Positions 61,835-64,000 of a DNA stretch of 64,000 bases are shown here, in pieces. A model generated the notes under the pieces. That model was given only the letters and a program-made list of their open reading frames with translations, did no database searches and was not told the origin of the DNA. Numbering within the stretch: position 1 is the stretch's first letter; every line of letters begins with the position of its first letter. The DNA comes from Oscillospiraceae bacterium (lineage in GTDB: Bacteria > Bacillota > Clostridia > Oscillospirales > Oscillospiraceae). The position numbers and the translations under genes are program-made. The stretch covers positions 62,001 to 126,000 of the forward strand of contig JAFTIZ010000004.1 of the NCBI GenBank assembly GCA_017456645.1. The letters run 5' to 3'.

Positions 61835-62826
61835 CGGTCATCGCCCTCCTTCTCAGGCAGCACCGCCTCTACCGCCGCAATACCCACCTCGATCATGGAA
61901 TCGTCGGGCTCGTTGGTGGTAAAGTTCTGGAACCACATTCCGGGAGCGGTGAGGATGCGGGTAAACCAATTATCATTTCGACCCACCCAGCGGTTGATCT
62001 CATAGGCAATGGCCACCACCAGCGGCAGCAGGAGCAGCTTGTAGGCGATCATCAGCAGCCGGTAACCGAAGGTGCCCTGAATAGCCGCCAGCGCCGGCAC
62101 CAGAGCCAGCAGCGCAGACGAAGCGATGGAGAACACCAGAATAGACAGCAGCATGACCACAAGCAGGAAGCTGGTACCGCAGCGCGGATGCAGACGGGTC
62201 ATCTGACGCACATTCTCCACCGTCAAAGGCAGCCCCGCTTCATAGCAGCGAATAGTCTTATGCTCCGCGCCATGGTAGGCAAAGACCCGACGCATCTCAC
62301 TCATGCGAGACACCAGAATCATGTATCCGGCGAAAATGAGCATACGAATGATACCCTCGATCAAGTTCAGCACCAATGTACTGTTGATCCACTGGTCAAA
62401 GAAGCTGCCAATGACCATAGGCAGTAGGAAGAACAGCGCGATAGACATGATCAAACCGAAGGCCACCGCAAAACCCAGCACGACTTTCTGGAACTTCTCG
62501 TTGCCCAGCTTTTCTTCTAGCCATTTATCGAATTTAGACGGCTCCTCCTGCGTCTCCTCAGGAGCAAGATCCGCCGATTGCATCAGCGCCTTCACACCGC
62601 TGACCTGAGAGTCAAAGAAGCCCACAGCGCCCCGAATCAGAGGCCACGTGGCAAAGGAGCCCTCTTTGTGAACCTTTCTGGGCTTAACCTCCAGCTTCAG
62701 ACCCTCGGCGGTGCGCACCACGATGGCATCCTTCTCAGGGCCGCGCATCATAATGCCTTCAATGAGAGCCTGACCGCCGATCATTGTTTTAAATTTCTCT
62801 TGTGGTTGATCTGTTTTCTTTGCCAT
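61828..62826 (-). CDS. DUF1385 membrane protein
   Basis: A 332-residue protein with about five to six helices, of unknown function. It starts with a soluble part (MIGGQALIEGIMMRGPEKDA, typical of DUF1385), then helices and a conserved HGAEHKTIRCYEAGLPLTVENVRQMTRLHPRCGTSFL stretch (in parts: GAEHKTI, LHPRCGTSFL) where His and Cys may bind metal. It is often next to prmC and prfA in Firmicutes. AAAGG precedes the ATG, and the histidine kinase gene ends 13 bases upstream. Confidence 0.92.
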   Translation of the reverse strand: MAKKTDQPQEKFKTMIGGQALIEGIMMRGPEKDAIVVRTAEGLKLEVKPRKVHKEGSFATWPLIRGAVGFFDSQVSGVKALMQSADLAPEETQEEPSKFDKWLEEKLGNEKFQKVVLGFAVAFGLIMSIALFFLLPMVIGSFFDQWINSTLVLNLIEGIIRMLIFAGYMILVSRMSEMRRVFAYHGAEHKTIRCYEAGLPLTVENVRQMTRLHPRCGTSFLLVVMLLSILVFSIASSALLALVPALAAIQGTFGYRLLMIAYKLLLLPLVVAIAYEINRWVGRNDNWFTRILTAPGMWFQNFTTNEPDDSMIEVGIAAVEAVLPEKEGDDRW

Positions 62827-62839
62827 ATTGTTCCTTTCC

Positions 62840-64000
62840 TTACTGCGACACAGGCAGGCGCACCGTTACAACCGTACCGCCGCCGGGAGCATTTTCCAAT
62901 GTCAACGTGCCGCCGTGGAGCTCCACGATCTCGTCGCAGACCGCCAAACCAATGCCGGTGCCGCGAACCTTGGAGCTGCCTTTATAAAATTTCCGTTTTA
63001 CCAGAGGCAGTTCATCTGCCGGAATGCCGGGGCCATAATCCCGAATGCGGATCACCACTTCCTCGTCCTCAAGACGAATCGCGGCTTCGATGCGCTTGCC
63101 TTCACCGCCATGCTTGGCGGCATTATCCAAAATATTCAGGAAAACCTGCCGCATCCGCTTGGGGTCGCAGGGAATCTCCGGAATTTCCTCATCATCCTCG
63201 GTCAACTCAAGGGTAATCCCCTCCTGTGCCAAGCGGCTTCCGTACATATATACCGTATCTTCAAATTCGCCACGAATATCAGAAAGCTCTACATTCAAGG
63301 TGAACCGTCCGTCCTGAATGCGGGTAAAATCCAACAGTTCCACCACCATTTCCGTCAGGCGATGGGTCTCACGATGGATGATCTTCATGCCACGACGGGT
63401 CTGATCATCCAGATCCGGATCCGACAGCAGAGTTTCACTCCAGCCGGTAATCGCCGTCAGAGGGGTGCGCAGCTCATGAGAAAGAGAGGAAATAAAATCC
63501 GTCTGCATTTTCTCATTCTGGTTCAGTTTGACTGACAGCTCATTGACCGTGTTCGCCAGCTCGCCGATCTCGTCATTGTAGCGGGTCTGGATCTGAACGC
63601 CGTAGCTGCCGCTGGCGATCCGTTTCGCTTTCTGGGTGATCTGCTCCACGGGCACCACGATGGAACGGATAAAATACCGTCCGCTGAACAGCACCGCTCC
63701 CAGAATCACCAGAAACGCACCCGCAGCGCACAAGCCGATGGTCAGAATCTGCCGATCCAGCGCTTCTGTGGAGGTAACATACCGCAGCACGCCGATGACC
63801 TCACCGCCGCTGTAGACCATGGGGCTGGACACCGCAATGATCCGTTCACCCGTGGCAGGATCCGCACCCACGTAGCTTTCAATGTCCTTGGTCACAAAGG
63901 CGTCGGAAATATCCGAGGTAGTAGGTGCCTTGCCGGCCCAATGGCCGTAGGAGGAAACCACCAGCTGCCCCTCGGCATTGATGAACTGCAGTTCCAGAGA
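62840..64000 (-). CDS. Sensor histidine kinase (5' end outside window)
   Basis: A membrane kinase whose N-terminus lies past base 64000; 386 residues are visible. Extracytoplasmic part to about 63770, then a membrane helix (LTIGLCAAGAFLVILGAVLF), HAMP (VVPVEQITQKAKRIASGSYG), HisKA with phospho-His in SLSHELRTPLTAITGW, and ATPase (NILDNAAKHG, IRDYGPGIPADE, GTGIGLAVC). It lies 13 bases upstream of DUF1385, so may share its transcript. Its response regulator is probably upstream, beyond the window. Confidence 0.94.
   Translation of the reverse strand, partial: SLELQFINAEGQLVVSSYGHWAGKAPTTSDISDAFVTKDIESYVGADPATGERIIAVSSPMVYSGGEVIGVLRYVTSTEALDRQILTIGLCAAGAFLVILGAVLFSGRYFIRSIVVPVEQITQKAKRIASGSYGVQIQTRYNDEIGELANTVNELSVKLNQNEKMQTDFISSLSHELRTPLTAITGWSETLLSDPDLDDQTRRGMKIIHRETHRLTEMVVELLDFTRIQDGRFTLNVELSDIRGEFEDTVYMYGSRLAQEGITLELTEDDEEIPEIPCDPKRMRQVFLNILDNAAKHGGEGKRIEAAIRLEDEEVVIRIRDYGPGIPADELPLVKRKFYKGSSKVRGTGIGLAVCDEIVELHGGTLTLENAPGGGTVVTVRLPVSQ

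Overview
The window reads as a chromosomal segment of an anaerobic, spore-forming Clostridia bacterium, most likely of the Oscillospiraceae/Ruminococcaceae type. The evidence is a clostridial-style large SRP RNA beside dnaX, sporulation genes (spoIID, gerW), a radical-SAM activase of anaerobic ribonucleotide reductase, rnf genes, a T-box on alaS, ribosome sites close to AGGAGG, and moderately GC-rich coding DNA with many ATGA stop/start overlaps. No prophage, CRISPR array, tRNA or rRNA was seen.

Layout. 1-3036 (+): the 3' part of rnfC, then rnfD, rnfG and a small unknown membrane gene; rnfE, rnfA and rnfB are not here. 3061-3472: a 412 bp internally deleted IS3-like element. 3505-9463 (-): a surface lipoprotein with a GDNN tandem repeat, a Na/Pi-cotransporter/PhoU protein, and a PAP2-nrdG-dut operon. 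9607-12494 (+): a TIGR04255 protein, a Zn metallopeptidase and a PLP lyase of the aluminium-resistance family. 12536-17167: a lipoprotein, a GIY-YIG protein, a membrane protein coupled to nicotinate phosphoribosyltransferase, a FlK-like thioesterase and an alpha/beta hydrolase. 17252-20435 (-): acyl carrier protein, SRP RNA, dnaX, ebfC and recR. 20519-26884 (-): scpA-scpB-DUF2953-gerW-dacF-rluB, and rpiR-baiN. 27008-30069 (-): a purine-riboswitch unit (small membrane protein plus nucleoside kinase) and metA. 30128-38367: spoIID, an LRR protein, a D,D-carboxypeptidase homologue with uracil-DNA glycosylase, and a comEA-like/two-component/xth unit. 38354-47976 (-): a lone MazF-type toxin, nnrD, an Mrp/NBP35 ATPase, and the comEC-holA-rnmV-ABC-F operon. 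48031-53252 (-): T-box alaS, a PaaK-like protein, and glyA under a glycine riboswitch. 53575-57268: housekeeping and unknown genes. 57381-64000 (-): histidine kinase, DUF1385, prmC, recA, recX, rimO, pgsA in one long operon.

Regulation by RNA stands out. There are three riboregulators: a guanine-type purine aptamer whose 3' strands form one arm of a terminator (so predicted to switch expression ON), a single-aptamer glycine riboswitch before glyA (predicted OFF), and a T-box with an alanine (GCC) specifier before alaS. The purine switch controls a 75-residue SemiSWEET-like membrane protein and a ThrRS-like/uridine-kinase-like nucleoside kinase, which points to an unstudied purine handling or export function.

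Other notable points are a MetA whose residue 111 is Glu (acetyl-CoA type), a D,D-carboxypeptidase homologue with Gly in place of the SxxK serine, an rnf cluster lacking E/A/B on this side, and the mini-IS with a hairpin covering its translation start. Coordinates of starts were chosen from ribosome sites and family alignment by eye; all family assignments are from recognition of motifs, not from database searches.
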